From positions 1 to 56,399 of the forward strand of contig NZ_PXYY01000003.1 in assembly GCF_003013245.1 (NCBI RefSeq): DNA of 56,399 nucleotides, given 5' to 3'. The first letter of the stretch is position 1. Each line of letters opens with the position of its first letter. This document shows positions 27,772-38,741 of this stretch, piece after piece. The stretch comes from Neisseria iguanae. Its GTDB lineage: Bacteria > Pseudomonadota > Gammaproteobacteria > Burkholderiales > Neisseriaceae. Position numbers and translations under genes: made by a program. The notes under the pieces were generated by a model. It worked only from the letters and a program-made list of their open reading frames with translations. It did no database searches and was not told where the DNA came from.

Positions 27772-28785
27772 ATGAACATCAAAACCCTGCTCGCACAAAA
27801 AGACATCGAATTCAGCCTGCGCCGCTACGGCATTGACGCGCTGAACTTTATGGCGCTCGGTCTGTTCGGCTCGCTGATTATCGGCCTGATTTTAAAAACC
27901 ATCGGCAGCTGGACAGACCTGCCTTGGCTGATCGGAATCGGCAGCCAAGCACAAGCCGGTATGGGTGCAGCTATTGGTGCCGGCGTGGCCTATGCCTTGA
28001 AAGCACCGCCGCTGGTTTTATTCGCCGGCATCATCACCGGCTCGGCCGGTGCGGCACTCGGCGGGCCAGTCGGCTGCTTTATCGCCGTGGCGATTGGCAC
28101 TGAAACCGGTAAATTGGTCAGCAAAACCACACCGATCGACATCATCGCCACGCCAGCCGCCACACTAATCAGCGGTATGGCCGCCGCCCAATTTTTCGGC
28201 CCTGTCATCGCCGCCGCCATGAACGAAATCGGCGCGTTGATTATGTGGGCGGTCGAATTGCAGCCGTTTGCCATGAGCATTGTCGTCGCCGTGGTAATGG
28301 GCATGATGCTGACCCTGCCGGTTTCCAGCGCCGCCGTCGCCATCTCACTCTCACTCGGCGGCTTGGCGGCAGGCGCAGCCACCGTCGGCTGCTGCGCCCA
28401 AATGGTCGGCTTCGCCGTGATGAGCTACAAAGAAAACCGCATCGGCGGCCTGCTCAGTCAGGGTTTGGGGACCAGCATGCTGCAAATGCCCAATATCGTG
28501 AAAAACCCACGCATCTGGATACCGCCGACCCTGGCCGGTGCGCTGCTTGCACCCTTAGCGACAATCGGCTTTCAGATGGCCAATATTCCCAGCGGCGCCG
28601 GTATGGGTACCAGCGGCCTGGTCGGCCAAGTCGCCACCATCAACGCTATGGGCAACGCCCCAACTGTCTGGTTCGCCATCGGTTTGCTGCACTTCGTATT
28701 ACCCGCCACATTGACCTTATTGATTGCGTGGCCGCTGCAGAAAATGGGGTGGATAAAAGACGGGGATTTGAAACTGAAGAATTGA
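27772..28785 (+). CDS. Stand-alone PTS EIIC-type sugar permease
   Basis: A 337-residue, very hydrophobic protein with about eight to ten membrane helices and glycine/alanine-rich segments such as GAAIGAGVAYAL and GSAGAALGGPVGC, fitting the PTS_EIIC_2 family. No IIA or IIB gene is adjacent, so substrate and energy coupling are unclear; some members of this family are found alone. AGAGG 6 bp before the start is a good ribosome-binding site, and a near-perfect DUS pair precedes it. It is one of the passengers between carA and carB. Confidence 0.8.
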   Translation: MNIKTLLAQKDIEFSLRRYGIDALNFMALGLFGSLIIGLILKTIGSWTDLPWLIGIGSQAQAGMGAAIGAGVAYALKAPPLVLFAGIITGSAGAALGGPVGCFIAVAIGTETGKLVSKTTPIDIIATPAATLISGMAAAQFFGPVIAAAMNEIGALIMWAVELQPFAMSIVVAVVMGMMLTLPVSSAAVAISLSLGGLAAGAATVGCCAQMVGFAVMSYKENRIGGLLSQGLGTSMLQMPNIVKNPRIWIPPTLAGALLAPLATIGFQMANIPSGAGMGTSGLVGQVATINAMGNAPTVWFAIGLLHFVLPATLTLLIAWPLQKMGWIKDGDLKLKN

Positions 28786-28858
28786 ATGCCGGCTGAAACA
28801 GGCAGGTTGTGGTACAAACCGAACGAAACCGTCGGATTGAATGTGAATGCCGGGTTTC

Positions 28859-28940
28859 CGACCCAACCTACCGCAAAGTTTCAGACGGCATTGAAAGATG
28901 GCAGCAACCCGTAGGTTGGGTTGCCAAATCCAACAAAACC
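28859..28940. repeat. REP-type inverted pair upstream of the RAYT gene
   Basis: ACCCAACCTAC (28861-28871) faces GTAGGTTGGGT (28911-28921), and the second copy forms its own small hairpin (TTGGGTT with AAATCCAA). The same sequence recurs after the transposase at 29486. A partial copy of the flank (GAAACCGTCGGATT) lies near 28820. Confidence 0.7.
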
Positions 28941-28959
28941 CAAATAAAAAGAATATGCA

Positions 28960-29489
28960 ATGAAATACCGCCGCGCCTTCACACCAGACAGCAGCTATTT
29001 CTTTACCCTGACCCTGCAGGACAGAACACAAGATTTGCTGGTCAGATATATTGACAGCTTGCGGCAGGCATTTACTGCGGTAAAACACCGACACCCTTTT
29101 GAAATTATTGCTGTTTGCGTATTGCCCGACCATTTGCATATTTTGATAGAACTGCCCGAAAACGACAGTAATTACCCCATGCGGTTAAGGATGATTAAGG
29201 CCTGGTTTGCGCAAGTAATCCCGAAAACCGAAACCACATATCTGTATCGCGCCAACGCAAAAACGAGCGCGGAATCTGGCAGCGGCAGTATTGGGAACAT
29301 GAAATCCGCAACCAACAGGATTTAAACGCCCATATCAATTACATCCACATCAATCCGGTAAAACACGGTTATGTAGTGCGGGAAAAAGATTGGCCGTATT
29401 CGTCATTTCACCTTTATGTCGAAAAAGAAATATTGCCCGAAAATTGGACAGGAGGTGAAAGCGACGGCAAATTCGGCAAACCGAGGTAG
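28960..29489 (+). pseudogene. REP-associated tyrosine transposase, frameshifted
   Basis: The first 97 codons read as a Y1 transposase of the RAYT class: MKYRRAFTPDSSYFFTLTL, the HUH-type metal motif in LPDHLHILIELP, and RMIKAWFAQ with the family's helix. Near 29245-29255 a single-base shift moves the remainder into another frame, where RKNERGIWQRQYWEHEIRN and NYIHINPVKHGYV, the conserved C-terminal segments, continue to a stop at 29487 inside a REP repeat. Restoring one base would give about 176 residues. It is flanked by REP sequences, as expected for these domesticated transposases. Confidence 0.8.
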
Positions 29490-29515
29490 GTTGGATTGCC
29501 AAACCCAACGAAACC
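29486..29515. repeat. REP-type repeat downstream of the RAYT gene
   Basis: GTAGGTTGGATTGCC followed by AAACCCAACGAAACC is nearly the same as 28911-28940. It overlaps the transposase stop codon. Confidence 0.7.
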
Positions 29516-29689
29516 GTCGGATTTAATGAAAACGACCTTCTTCCATTAATAACTTTAGTCGCGAATGGAACAACCGGCTTATCCGGCGGAGAGATTCCCG
29601 TTTCTCAAGATTTAAACAGTTTGCGTGAAAGAGTTTATAAATACGATTGGTACAACCTGTGTCCGCCAACAGAACAAGAATTAAATTAA
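29516..29689 (+). pseudogene. C-terminal tail of an unidentified gene
   Basis: After the REP repeat an open frame without a start codon reads ENDLLPLITLVANGTTGLSG, then about 30 further residues to a stop at 29687. It looks like the surviving 3' end of a gene cut by the REP/transposase block. Ten bases later an isolated 21-codon frame with ATG (29699-29764) runs to 7 bp before carB; it could be chance or a leader peptide. No family was recognised. Confidence 0.35.
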
Positions 29690-29770
29690 AAGATACTAAT
29701 GAACGCAAACAATTCAAATAATGTAACCAAAAATTTGTTTCGAAGAACTTATCCAAAAGAGTAAATAAAC

Positions 29771-32700
29771 ATGCCCAAACGTACCGACCTAAAATCCATC
29801 CTCATCATCGGCGCAGGCCCCATCATTATCGGCCAAGCTTGCGAATTTGACTATTCCGGCGCGCAGGCGTGTAAAGCGTTGCGTGAGGAAGGCTATAAAG
29901 TCATTCTGGTCAACTCCAACCCTGCCACCATCATGACCGACCCGGATATGGCCGATGCCACCTACATCGAGCCGATTATGTGGCAGACGGTGGAGAAAAT
30001 CATTGCCAAAGAGCGCCCTGATGCGGTGTTGCCGACCATGGGTGGACAAACGGCGTTGAACTGTGCGCTGGATTTGGCGCGCAACGGTGTGTTGGCGAAA
30101 TACAATGTCGAGCTGATCGGCGCGACCGAAGATGTCATCGACAAAGCTGAAGACCGCGGCCGCTTTAAAGAAGCGATGGCGAAAATCGGTCTGCATTGCC
30201 CGAAATCTTTTGTCTGCCACACCATGAACGAAGCGTTGGCAGCGCAAGAGCAGGTCGGTTTCCCGACGCTGATCCGTCCGTCGTTTACCATGGGTGGTTC
30301 GGGCGGCGGTATTGCCTACAACCGGGATGAGTTTTTGACGATTTGCGAACGCGGTTTCGATGCGTCGCCTACCCATGAATTGCTGATCGAGCAATCTGTA
30401 CTCGGCTGGAAAGAGTACGAGATGGAAGTGGTTCGCGATAAAAACGACAACTGCATCATCATCTGCTCGATTGAAAACTTCGACCCGATGGGCGTGCATA
30501 CCGGCGATTCGATTACCGTTGCACCGGCTCAAACACTGACCGACAAAGAATACCAAATCATGCGTAATGCTTCGTTGGCGGTATTGCGCGAAATCGGCGT
30601 GGATACCGGCGGCTCGAACGTGCAGTTTGCCATCAATCCGGCCAACGGCGAGATGATTGTGATTGAGATGAACCCGCGCGTGAGCCGTTCTTCCGCGCTG
30701 GCTTCCAAAGCCACCGGTTTCCCGATTGCCAAAGTGGCTGCCAAACTGGCAGTAGGCTTTACTTTAGACGAATTGCAAAACGACATTACCGGCGGCCGCA
30801 CGCCTGCGTCGTTTGAGCCTTCAATCGACTATGTGATTACCAAAATCCCGCGCTTTGCCTTTGAAAAATTCCCGGCAGCCGACGACCGCTTAACCACGCA
30901 AATGAAATCGGTAGGCGAAGTGATGGCGATCGGCCGCACCATTCAGGAATCGTTCCAAAAAGCCTTGCGCGGTTTGGAAACCGGCTTGTGCGGCTTTAAT
31001 CCGCGCTCGTCTGACAAATCAGTAATCCGCCGCGAGCTGGCCAACCCTGGCCCTGAGCGTATGCTGTTTGTGGCCGACGCTTTCCGTGCCGGTTTCAGCA
31101 AAGAGGAGATTTTCGACATCTGCGCCATTGATCCTTGGTTCTTGGCGCAAATCGAAGACTTGGTTGCCGAAGAGCAAAAAGTTTCAGACGGCACATTGCA
31201 AGACTTGGATTACACCGCCTTACGCCGTCTGAAACGCAAAGGCTTTTCCGACAAACGCTTGTCGCAACTGCTGAACGTAAGCGAAAAAGCAATACGCGGA
31301 CACCGCTACGACCTGAATCTGCACCCGGTTTACAAGCGCGTCGATACCTGCGCGGCTGAATTTGCCACCGATACCGCCTATCTCTATTCGACTTACGAAG
31401 AGGAATGTGAAGCGCGCCCGAGCAACAAGAAAAAAGTGATGATTCTCGGCGGCGGCCCCAACCGTATCGGCCAAGGTATCGAGTTTGACTACTGCTGTGT
31501 ACACGCCGCGCTGGCGCTGCGCGAATCCGGCTTTGAAACCATCATGGTCAACTGCAATCCGGAAACCGTGTCCACCGACTTCGACACCAGCGACCGCCTG
31601 TATTTCGAGCCGCTGACTTTGGAAGACGTGTTGGAAATCGTGAAAAAAGAAAACCCTTGGGGCGTAATTGTGCATTACGGCGGCCAAACACCGCTGAAAC
31701 TGGCCAACGCCTTGGTGGAAAATGGCGTGAACATCATCGGCACATCAGCCGACAGCATTGACGCTGCCGAAGACCGCGAACGCTTCCAAAAAGTGTTGAA
31801 CGATTTAGGCCTGCGCCAACCGCCAAACCGCACCGCCCGCAACGAAGAAGAAGCCTTGGTATTGGCCGAAGAAATCGGCTATCCCCTAGTAGTGCGTCCG
31901 TCGTACGTTTTAGGCGGCCGCGCCATGCAGGTGGTTCACAGCCAAGAGCAGCTGAAAACCTATATGCGCGAAGCGGTGCAAGCATCGGAAGACAGCCCGG
32001 TATTGCTTGATTTCTTCTTAAACAATGCGATCGAAGTCGATGTCGACTGCGTTTCAGACGGCAAAGATGTAGTGATCGGCGGTATCATGCAACACGTCGA
32101 ACAAGCCGGTATCCACTCGGGCGACTCCGGTTGCTCATTGCCGCCATACTCGCTGAATGCGGAAATCCAAGACGAAATCCGCCGCCAAACCAAAGCGATG
32201 GCCTACGCGCTCAACGTGATCGGCCTGATGAACGTACAATTTGCCGTACAAGACGGCATGGTGTTTGTATTGGAAGTGAACCCACGCGCTTCACGTACCG
32301 TACCGTTTGTATCGAAAGCCACTTCCGTACCACTCGCTAAAGTCGGCGCGCGTGCGATGGCAGGCATTTCGCTGCAAGAACAAGGCATTAAAAAAGAAGT
32401 GATTCCTGATTTCTACGCCGTTAAAGAAGCCGTGTTCCCATTTATCAAATTCCCCGGTGTCGATACCATTCTCGGTCCCGAAATGCGCTCGACCGGCGAA
32501 GTGATGGGTGTGGGTGCGAACTTCGGTGAAGCCTACTACAAAGCCCAACTGGGCGCGGGCGAACGCCTGCCGGACAGCGGCAAAGTCTTCTTGGCCGTGC
32601 GCGACGAAGACAAGCCGCTGGTGGTGCAAACCGCGAAAAACTTCCTTGCCTTGGGCTACGAAATCATCGCCACCAGCGGCACCGCAGCCTACTTGAATGC

Positions 32701-32980
32701 GCAAGGCATCGAAGTAGGCGTAGTAAATAAAGTTTTGGAAGGCCGTCCGCACATCGTCGATGCCATCAAAAACGATGAAATTGCCTTGGTGATCAACACT
32801 GTGGCCGGCGACGCGCAATCAGTTGCCGACAGCCACAGCATTCGCCGCACCTCATTGACTCAACGCGTGCCGCAATACACCACCATCGCCGGCGGTGAAG
32901 CCATGAGCGAAGGCGCGAAAAGCCGCGACCACTTAGGTGTGTACAGTGTACAGGAGCTGCACGGCCGTCTGAAAAAATAA
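29771..32980 (+). CDS. carB: Carbamoyl-phosphate synthase large subunit
   Basis: Makes carbamoyl phosphate from bicarbonate, two ATP and ammonia delivered by CarA. The 1069-residue product shows the duplicated ATP-grasp halves: [16 protein letters not shown] (near residue 82) and [16 protein letters not shown] (near 636), [20 protein letters not shown] and [20 protein letters not shown], and a C-terminal allosteric MGS-like domain (about 930-1060). Complete and apparently functional. Separated from carA by passenger genes, it may use its own promoter in the AT-rich 29690-29765. Confidence 0.97.
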   Translation: MPKRTDLKSILIIGAGPIIIGQACEFDYSGAQACKALREEGYKVILVNSNPATIMTDPDMADATYIEPIMWQTVEKIIAKERPDAVLPTMGGQTALNCALDLARNGVLAKYNVELIGATEDVIDKAEDRGRFKEAMAKIGLHCPKSFVCHTMNEALAAQEQVGFPTLIRPSFTMGGSGGGIAYNRDEFLTICERGFDASPTHELLIEQSVLGWKEYEMEVVRDKNDNCIIICSIENFDPMGVHTGDSITVAPAQTLTDKEYQIMRNASLAVLREIGVDTGGSNVQFAINPANGEMIVIEMNPRVSRSSALASKATGFPIAKVAAKLAVGFTLDELQNDITGGRTPASFEPSIDYVITKIPRFAFEKFPAADDRLTTQMKSVGEVMAIGRTIQESFQKALRGLETGLCGFNPRSSDKSVIRRELANPGPERMLFVADAFRAGFSKEEIFDICAIDPWFLAQIEDLVAEEQKVSDGTLQDLDYTALRRLKRKGFSDKRLSQLLNVSEKAIRGHRYDLNLHPVYKRVDTCAAEFATDTAYLYSTYEEECEARPSNKKKVMILGGGPNRIGQGIEFDYCCVHAALALRESGFETIMVNCNPETVSTDFDTSDRLYFEPLTLEDVLEIVKKENPWGVIVHYGGQTPLKLANALVENGVNIIGTSADSIDAAEDRERFQKVLNDLGLRQPPNRTARNEEEALVLAEEIGYPLVVRPSYVLGGRAMQVVHSQEQLKTYMREAVQASEDSPVLLDFFLNNAIEVDVDCVSDGKDVVIGGIMQHVEQAGIHSGDSGCSLPPYSLNAEIQDEIRRQTKAMAYALNVIGLMNVQFAVQDGMVFVLEVNPRASRTVPFVSKATSVPLAKVGARAMAGISLQEQGIKKEVIPDFYAVKEAVFPFIKFPGVDTILGPEMRSTGEVMGVGANFGEAYYKAQLGAGERLPDSGKVFLAVRDEDKPLVVQTAKNFLALGYEIIATSGTAAYLNAQGIEVGVVNKVLEGRPHIVDAIKNDEIALVINTVAGDAQSVADSHSIRRTSLTQRVPQYTTIAGGEAMSEGAKSRDHLGVYSVQELHGRLKK

Positions 32981-33006
32981 GCCGGGCAAAATCAAAAAAC
33001 AAAAGC

Positions 33007-33558
33007 CTCTTACATTCGCATTTCAAGTGCAACACTCAAATGCCGGCTGCAGGAGCCACTAAAAACAAATCGGCCGGTATCTCATAATCCCGTGTTTTTC
33101 CCTGCCAGGGGGTCGGAGATGGCGCGCCGGCGGGTGTAAAGGCTGCCGCCGTTTTACGGTCTTCGGCGGGATGACGGTGCTGCGGTTTGATGCCTTTGTG
33201 TTTGGAGGCGGCGCAGACCTGTTCGGGGCAGTACTTCCGGGTAATCGGCCCTGCAACAGCCTGTTTGGCGGCAGCGGTCATTTCCCGTGCGGTTTTGTTT
33301 TTCTTTCCGGCGCCGCTGTGTTGCTGTGCCTGTCGGTAACGGTATGTTCTGCTTTGATTTTGCGGCTGGCGGCGGAGGATGGTTTGTGCGGTCTGTCTGG
33401 GGGGTTGCTTGCGGTCGTGTCCGGAAATGCAGTCGTTGCCTTGCGGTCAGTTGCGTGTCGGCCATGTTGCGATTTTTGTTGTCGGGAAAGGCAGTATGCT
33501 ACCGCATACTGCCTTTTTCTGTTGGTGGAACGTTACACTTGTCAGGCAAATGTAAGAG
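33007..33558 (-). mobile_element. IS30-family (IS1655-like) remnant
   Basis: A 552-bp block bounded by inverted ends CTCTTACATTCGC (33007) and, inverted, CTCTTACATTTGC (33558), both extended by CAAGTG-AAC. On the minus strand it encodes broken pieces resembling IS30 transposases, such as KQAVAGPITRKYCPEQVCA. It is about half the length of an intact element and has no usable frame, so it is an internally deleted, dead copy. It fills the carB-infB gap together with about 26 and 44 bp of flanks. Confidence 0.6.
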
Positions 33559-33602
33559 TCTTTGATATTCGCTACTTCATCATTACAAATTACAACGAAC
33601 GA

Positions 33603-36401
33603 TTACAACGAACGCGCTACTTCGACAATGTCGAAGCATTCGAGCTGGTCCCCTTCCATGATTTCATTGTAACCTTTGAGCATCAAACCACACTCAAAAC
33701 CCATACGCACTTCTTTGACGTCGTCTTTGTAGCGTTTCAACGAAGCCAACTCGCCGGTATGAATGACCACGTTGTTGCGGATCAGGCGGATGTGCGAATC
33801 GCGTTTTACCACACCGTCGGTCACCATACAACCTGCAATATTGCCGACTTTGGATACGCTGATGACTTGACGGATTTCCACGGTACCGGTGACCTGTTCT
33901 TTTTCTTCAGGCGCCAGCATACCGATCATTGCGGCTTTCACATCATCAATGGCATCATAGATGATGTTGTAGTAGCGGATTTCCACACTTTCGTTTTCAG
34001 CCAGTTTACGTGCGGACGCATCGGCACGTACGTTAAAGCCGATAATCACGGCACCGGAAGCGATGGCCAAGTTGACGTCACTCTCGGTAATCCCGCCGAC
34101 ACCACTGTGCAACACATTGACTTTTACTTCGTCGGTCGACAGTTTTCTCAGACTGCCTGACAAGGCTTCGTAAGAACCTTGAACATCGGCTTTGATAATG
34201 ACAGACAACGATTGCGCCTGGCTTTCGCCCATATTGTTGAACATGTTTTCCAGCTTCGCTGCCTGTTGCTTCGCCAAGCGGACGTCGCGGTATTTGCCTT
34301 GACGGAACAAGGCGATTTCACGCGCTTTTTTCTCGTCGGCCAATACCATGGCATCTTCGCCGGCATTAGGCACGTCAGACAAACCCAAAATTTCCACCGG
34401 AATCGACGGACCTGCTTCGTTAATCGCTTTGCCGTTTTCATCGCTCATAGCACGGATTTTACCGAAGGCCGTACCGGCCAGCAGCATGTCGCCTTTGCGC
34501 AGTGTACCGCTTTGTACCAATAGGGTTGCAACCGCGCCGCGGCCTTTGTCCAAACGGGCTTCGACAATGATACCTTTGGCTGGTGCATCTACCGGTGCGG
34601 TCAGTTCCAACACCTCGGCTTCCAGCAAGACGGCTTCAAGCAACGCATCAATGTGCAGACCTTTTTTCGCAGAAACATCAACAAACTGAACATCACCGCC
34701 CCATTCGTCCGGCACGACTTCATGCGCAGTCAATTCTTGACGGATACGCTCGGGATTGGCTGCTTCTTTATCGATTTTGTTCACAGCAACCACTATCGGC
34801 ACACCGGCTGCTTTCGCATGGGCAATGGCTTCGATGGTTTGCGGCATCACGCCGTCATCGGCTGCCACTACCAAAATCACGATATCGGTTGCTTTGGCAC
34901 CACGCGCGCGCATGGCAGTAAATGCTTCGTGACCGGGAGTATCTAAGAAGGTAATCACACCGCGCGGGGTTTCCACATGATAGGCACCGATGTGCTGGGT
35001 AATACCACCAGCCTCGCCCTGCACCACTTTTGCACGACGGATATAGTCAAGCAACGAGGTTTTACCGTGGTCCACGTGACCCATCACAGTCACTACCGGA
35101 GGACGCGGCAGCAATTCTGCTACCGCCACTTCGGTATTTTCATCCAAGAATGCTTCCGGATCGTCGGCTGCGGCCGGCTTGCCGATGTGGCCGAGTTCTT
35201 CCACCACAATCAGCGCCGTATCTTGGTCAATGGATTGGTTGATGGTCACCATCATGCCCATTTTCATCAAGGCTTTCACCACTTCCACACCTTTGACTGC
35301 CATTTTGTGCGCCAAATCGGCCACGGTAATGGTTTCCGGAATCAATACTTCATGCACAACCGGTTCGGTCGGTGCTTGGAATGCATGTTGGTTCGGTTCC
35401 AATTTCAGTTGTTTTTTGCCTTTTTTTCCGCCTCGGACGCGTTCGTCTTGTCCGCCGCTTTGATTGCGGCCGCCTTTGGCATTTTTACCACCGCGCGGAC
35501 GGGCATCCGCATCATCGCGAGTGCGGCGTTCGTCTTTTTTGGCTCGAGCCGGATTAACCGCTTTGTCTCCAGTATCGGCCTTTTCAGCCGGTTTGGACGG
35601 TTTGGCCGTACGCAATCCGGCAGATTTGTTTTCTTTGGCGGCTTTGGCTTCTTGAGCGGCCTGCTGCTTCACGGCCTCACGGCGCGCCTGACGCTCTTGT
35701 TTTTCACGCAACAAGGCTTCTTGGGCCGCACGCAATTTGGCTGCCCGCTCGGCTTCTTCATCACGCGCGGCCTGCTCGGCAGCACTCACCACAGGCTTAG
35801 GCGCTTCAGGCACCGGTGCTGCCTTTTTCGGTGCTTCCTTAACTTTACTCTGAGACTTGTCTTGTTTTGGTTTCGCCGCAGGTTTAGCCTTTTCGCCCAC
35901 ATTGCTTTCAGACGGCCTCACGGCTTGCCCAACGGCTTTTTTCTCTCCCGCTTTGGCTTGTTGCGCCGCTTTCAAGCGTGCTGCTTCGGCTTCGGCTTCG
36001 GCTTTTGGACGTTCGGCAACGGCCTTTTCGGCAGTTTCTTTTTCAGCTTGCACTTTTCTGGCTTCTTCAGCATCTGCTGCTTTTTGCGCCTCCATCTTGG
36101 CTTTGGCTTCAGCGGCAATTTCTTCAGCAGAAGGAATACTGACTGCACGGCTGCGGCGGCGTGTTTCTACTTTAACGCCGTCAACGGTGCTGACTTCTTT
36201 TTTGGTGCGGGTAATGCTGATTGTCGCATTGTCGCTACCGTTTTGCTTTTTCAGATATTGAGCCAATAGCTGCTTATCTTCCAAAGTCAAGGAGTCGCTG
36301 CCGTTGCTTTTGTTGACACCGGCACTGTGCAATTGTTTCAATAATACGTCGACGGGTTTATTCATTTCGGCGGCAAATTGTTCTACGGTTGTGTTACTCA
36401 T
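33603..36401 (-). CDS. infB: Translation initiation factor IF-2
   Basis: GTPase that positions initiator tRNA on the 30S subunit and promotes subunit joining. The 932-residue product has an N-terminal IF2_N domain (about 1-55), a long Lys/Ala/Glu-rich linker (about 100-340), the G domain with [19 protein letters not shown] (near residue 437), DTPGHEAF and NKIDK, and the C-terminal IF-2 domains. A strong GGGGG ribosome-binding site lies 7 bp before the start, which is 12 bp past nusA. Third in rimP-nusA-infB. Confidence 0.97.
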   Translation of the reverse strand: MSNTTVEQFAAEMNKPVDVLLKQLHSAGVNKSNGSDSLTLEDKQLLAQYLKKQNGSDNATISITRTKKEVSTVDGVKVETRRRSRAVSIPSAEEIAAEAKAKMEAQKAADAEEARKVQAEKETAEKAVAERPKAEAEAEAARLKAAQQAKAGEKKAVGQAVRPSESNVGEKAKPAAKPKQDKSQSKVKEAPKKAAPVPEAPKPVVSAAEQAARDEEAERAAKLRAAQEALLREKQERQARREAVKQQAAQEAKAAKENKSAGLRTAKPSKPAEKADTGDKAVNPARAKKDERRTRDDADARPRGGKNAKGGRNQSGGQDERVRGGKKGKKQLKLEPNQHAFQAPTEPVVHEVLIPETITVADLAHKMAVKGVEVVKALMKMGMMVTINQSIDQDTALIVVEELGHIGKPAAADDPEAFLDENTEVAVAELLPRPPVVTVMGHVDHGKTSLLDYIRRAKVVQGEAGGITQHIGAYHVETPRGVITFLDTPGHEAFTAMRARGAKATDIVILVVAADDGVMPQTIEAIAHAKAAGVPIVVAVNKIDKEAANPERIRQELTAHEVVPDEWGGDVQFVDVSAKKGLHIDALLEAVLLEAEVLELTAPVDAPAKGIIVEARLDKGRGAVATLLVQSGTLRKGDMLLAGTAFGKIRAMSDENGKAINEAGPSIPVEILGLSDVPNAGEDAMVLADEKKAREIALFRQGKYRDVRLAKQQAAKLENMFNNMGESQAQSLSVIIKADVQGSYEALSGSLRKLSTDEVKVNVLHSGVGGITESDVNLAIASGAVIIGFNVRADASARKLAENESVEIRYYNIIYDAIDDVKAAMIGMLAPEEKEQVTGTVEIRQVISVSKVGNIAGCMVTDGVVKRDSHIRLIRNNVVIHTGELASLKRYKDDVKEVRMGFECGLMLKGYNEIMEGDQLECFDIVEVARSL

Positions 36402-36413
36402 CTATTACCCCCT

Positions 36414-37919
36414 TCAGTTACTTTCTTCGGTAAACCAATGTTCACGCGCAGCCATAATCACTTTTTTAGCTTCCTCTTCGGTGACACCGGTAATTTCAAT
36501 CAATTCATCCACAGACAATTCGGCCAAATCGTCACGCGTGATGATACCGGCTTGCGCCAGATCACGCAGCATATCCGAATCCAAACCGTCCAAATTGCGC
36601 ATGTCTTCCGACACATCAGCCAGTTTCTCTTCAGATACGATCGCCAAGGTCAGAATGGCGTCGCGTGCACGGTTACGCAGAACTTCGACGATTTCTTCGT
36701 CAAAGCCTTCGATTTCCAGCAACTCGGCTGCAGGCACGTAAGCCACCTCTTCTAGAGTTTGAAAGCCTTCTTGCACCAAAACATCTGCCGTTTCGGCATC
36801 GATGCTCATGTGGCTGATAAACAGTTCGCGGATAGCGGTATCTTCTGCTTCGTTACGCTCGTCTGCTTCTTTTACGGTCATAATGTTGAGCTGCCAGCCG
36901 GTCAAATCCGATGCCAAGCGCACATTCTGACCGCTGCGTCCGATGGCTAATGCCAATTGGTCTTCTGCCACAATCACATCGACAGCGTGTTTGTCTTCGT
37001 CAATCAAAATTCGGCTGACTTCGGCAGGTGACAAGGCGTTAATGACAAATTGTGCGGTTTCAGACGACCACAACACCACATCAATACGCTCGCCCGACAA
37101 TTCGTTGCTTACGGCATTCACACGGGAACCGCGCACACCAATACAGGTTCCTTGCGGGTCAATACGTTGGTCATTGGCTTTAACCGCCACTTTCGCACGT
37201 TGCCCCGGATCGCGGGCAACTTCGCGGATTTCCAATAAACCGTCGGCAATTTCAGGTACCTCCTGCTCATACAGCTTTGCCAAGAACTCACCGGAAGTAC
37301 GGCTTAGAACCACTTGTTTGCGGCCGGTATTGCCGATTTCTTCCACACGCACAAAAAGCGCGCGGATGCGGTCACCACTGCGAAAGTTTTCACGCGGAAT
37401 CATTTGATCGCGCGGAATCAAGGCATCTAATTTACCAGCAATCAATTCAACGATGATGCCGTGGCCTTCAACCCGCTTCACCGTACCCATAACGATGTCT
37501 TCTTTTTGTTGCAAGAATTCATTCAGGATTTGCTCGCGCTCGGCATCGCGGATGCGTTGAAGAATAATCTGTTTGGCTGTTTGGGCGGCTTGGCGGCCGA
37601 AACCTTCGTTTTCCAACTGCTCTTCATAGTATTCGCCGATTTGGATATCGGTATCCGGAATTTCTTCTTGAATTTCTTCAATGGTTTTTTCCACGTCCGG
37701 ATAAGTGTAATCTTCATCGGCCACAATCAACCAACGGCGGAAAGTGCGGTATTCGCCGGTACCCCGGTCGATTTCCACGCGTACATCCATATGTTCGCGG
37801 TTGGCTTTCTTTTTGGCGGCAGTTGACAATGCGAACTCCAAAGCCTGAAATACCACTTCCGCTTCTACGTTTTTCTCACTTGCCAAGGCTTCGGCAAGTT
37901 GTAACATCTCACGACTCAT
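36414..37919 (-). CDS. nusA: Transcription termination/antitermination factor NusA
   Basis: RNA-polymerase-binding factor that modulates pausing, termination and antitermination. The 501-residue product has the N-terminal polymerase-binding domain (about 1-125), an S1 domain (about 135-200), two KH domains (about 205-345, with [18 protein letters not shown] and [14 protein letters not shown]), and C-terminal helical repeats (about 360-490). It lies between rimP (27 bp) and infB (12 bp) in the conserved operon. GGAG precedes the start by 10 bp. Confidence 0.96.
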   Translation of the reverse strand: MSREMLQLAEALASEKNVEAEVVFQALEFALSTAAKKKANREHMDVRVEIDRGTGEYRTFRRWLIVADEDYTYPDVEKTIEEIQEEIPDTDIQIGEYYEEQLENEGFGRQAAQTAKQIILQRIRDAEREQILNEFLQQKEDIVMGTVKRVEGHGIIVELIAGKLDALIPRDQMIPRENFRSGDRIRALFVRVEEIGNTGRKQVVLSRTSGEFLAKLYEQEVPEIADGLLEIREVARDPGQRAKVAVKANDQRIDPQGTCIGVRGSRVNAVSNELSGERIDVVLWSSETAQFVINALSPAEVSRILIDEDKHAVDVIVAEDQLALAIGRSGQNVRLASDLTGWQLNIMTVKEADERNEAEDTAIRELFISHMSIDAETADVLVQEGFQTLEEVAYVPAAELLEIEGFDEEIVEVLRNRARDAILTLAIVSEEKLADVSEDMRNLDGLDSDMLRDLAQAGIITRDDLAELSVDELIEITGVTEEEAKKVIMAAREHWFTEESN

Positions 37920-37946
37920 CTTCAGAATCTCCGTTATGTATTATGT

Positions 37947-38378
37947 TTAAAATTTAAATTCAGGACGCAGACGGGCTTTGTCGATATTACTGATTTCAAT
38001 GTCAGCGGTTTTACCGTCGAAAGCAAGAGTCACCACATCATTTTCACATTTTTCGATACGGCCGATAAAGTTTTTCTGTCCGTCAATCGGCAAACGGGTT
38101 TTGATTTTGGCCTTTTCACCGGCAAAGCGGACGAAATCGGCAGCTTTTTTCAGCGGACGATCCAAACCCGGGCTGGAAATTTCCAAGCGTTTGTAATCCA
38201 CGTCTTCCACCATAAACACTCGGCTCAAATGGTTGCTGACCGTGGCACAGTCTTCCACGGTAATACCGTCGGGTTTATCAATAAACACACGCAAATCGCC
38301 TTGCGCAGTCAGCTCGAAATCCACCAGCTCGCAGCCTAAGCCGGGCAGGGTTTTATCAAGAATATTCTGAATATCCAT
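37947..38378 (-). CDS. rimP: Ribosome maturation factor RimP
   Basis: Assists late assembly of the 30S subunit. The start at 38378 ([20 protein letters not shown]) is chosen over 38432 because GGAG lies 5 bp ahead and the resulting 143 residues match the family. Typical segments are [16 protein letters not shown] near residue 35, VSNHLSR near 53, and the conserved [13 protein letters not shown] near 75. First gene of rimP-nusA-infB. Its leader holds a terminator-like hairpin. Confidence 0.94.
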   Translation of the reverse strand: MDIQNILDKTLPGLGCELVDFELTAQGDLRVFIDKPDGITVEDCATVSNHLSRVFMVEDVDYKRLEISSPGLDRPLKKAADFVRFAGEKAKIKTRLPIDGQKNFIGRIEKCENDVVTLAFDGKTADIEISNIDKARLRPEFKF

Positions 38379-38401
38379 GCGACTCCAAAGTATAAAAACA
38401 A

Positions 38402-38425
38402 AAAAATGGCCGCCCGGCCATTTTT
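38402..38425 (-). promoter_or_regulatory. Terminator-like hairpin in the rimP leader
   Basis: A 10-bp stem AAAAATGGCC/GGCCATTTTT with a 4-base loop, followed on the minus strand by more T residues, sits between a TATAAT box (38454-38449) and the rimP ribosome-binding site. It could attenuate the rimP-nusA-infB operon. Confidence 0.55.
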
Positions 38426-38741
38426 CTATCAATTCGAAAAATTGCCGTATTATAACGCATTTGAAGGCAAAATAAAAGCATTGATTTCACTTGCCTTTTT
38501 TCATTTCAGGCTCGCCGCCTTTACTCATCTGCTTTGATTGCCATCAACACCCCACAAATTATTTTTCAGACGGCCTAATAAAATTTTTCAAAAATATTAT
38601 CATAAACAATCATTTAAAATAAAGATTATTTTTCAGACGGCCTCAGCATGCGTTTATCTGCTACCGAAATGCTTGCTAACCCTGATGGCAAACTCTAAAA
38701 TCAAATGCCTTATCATTCCTTATTCTTACGAAGAACACGCC

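Noticed and set aside
33171..34160. A 329-codon plus-strand frame over the IS30 remnant and the infB end
   Set aside because: It is antisense to both and changes character at the boundary, so it is a chance opening.
34977..36269. A 430-codon plus-strand frame opposite infB
   Set aside because: It mirrors the Lys/Ala/Glu-rich linker of IF-2, giving a Phe/Arg/Leu-rich product with no motif. infB is certain on the other strand.
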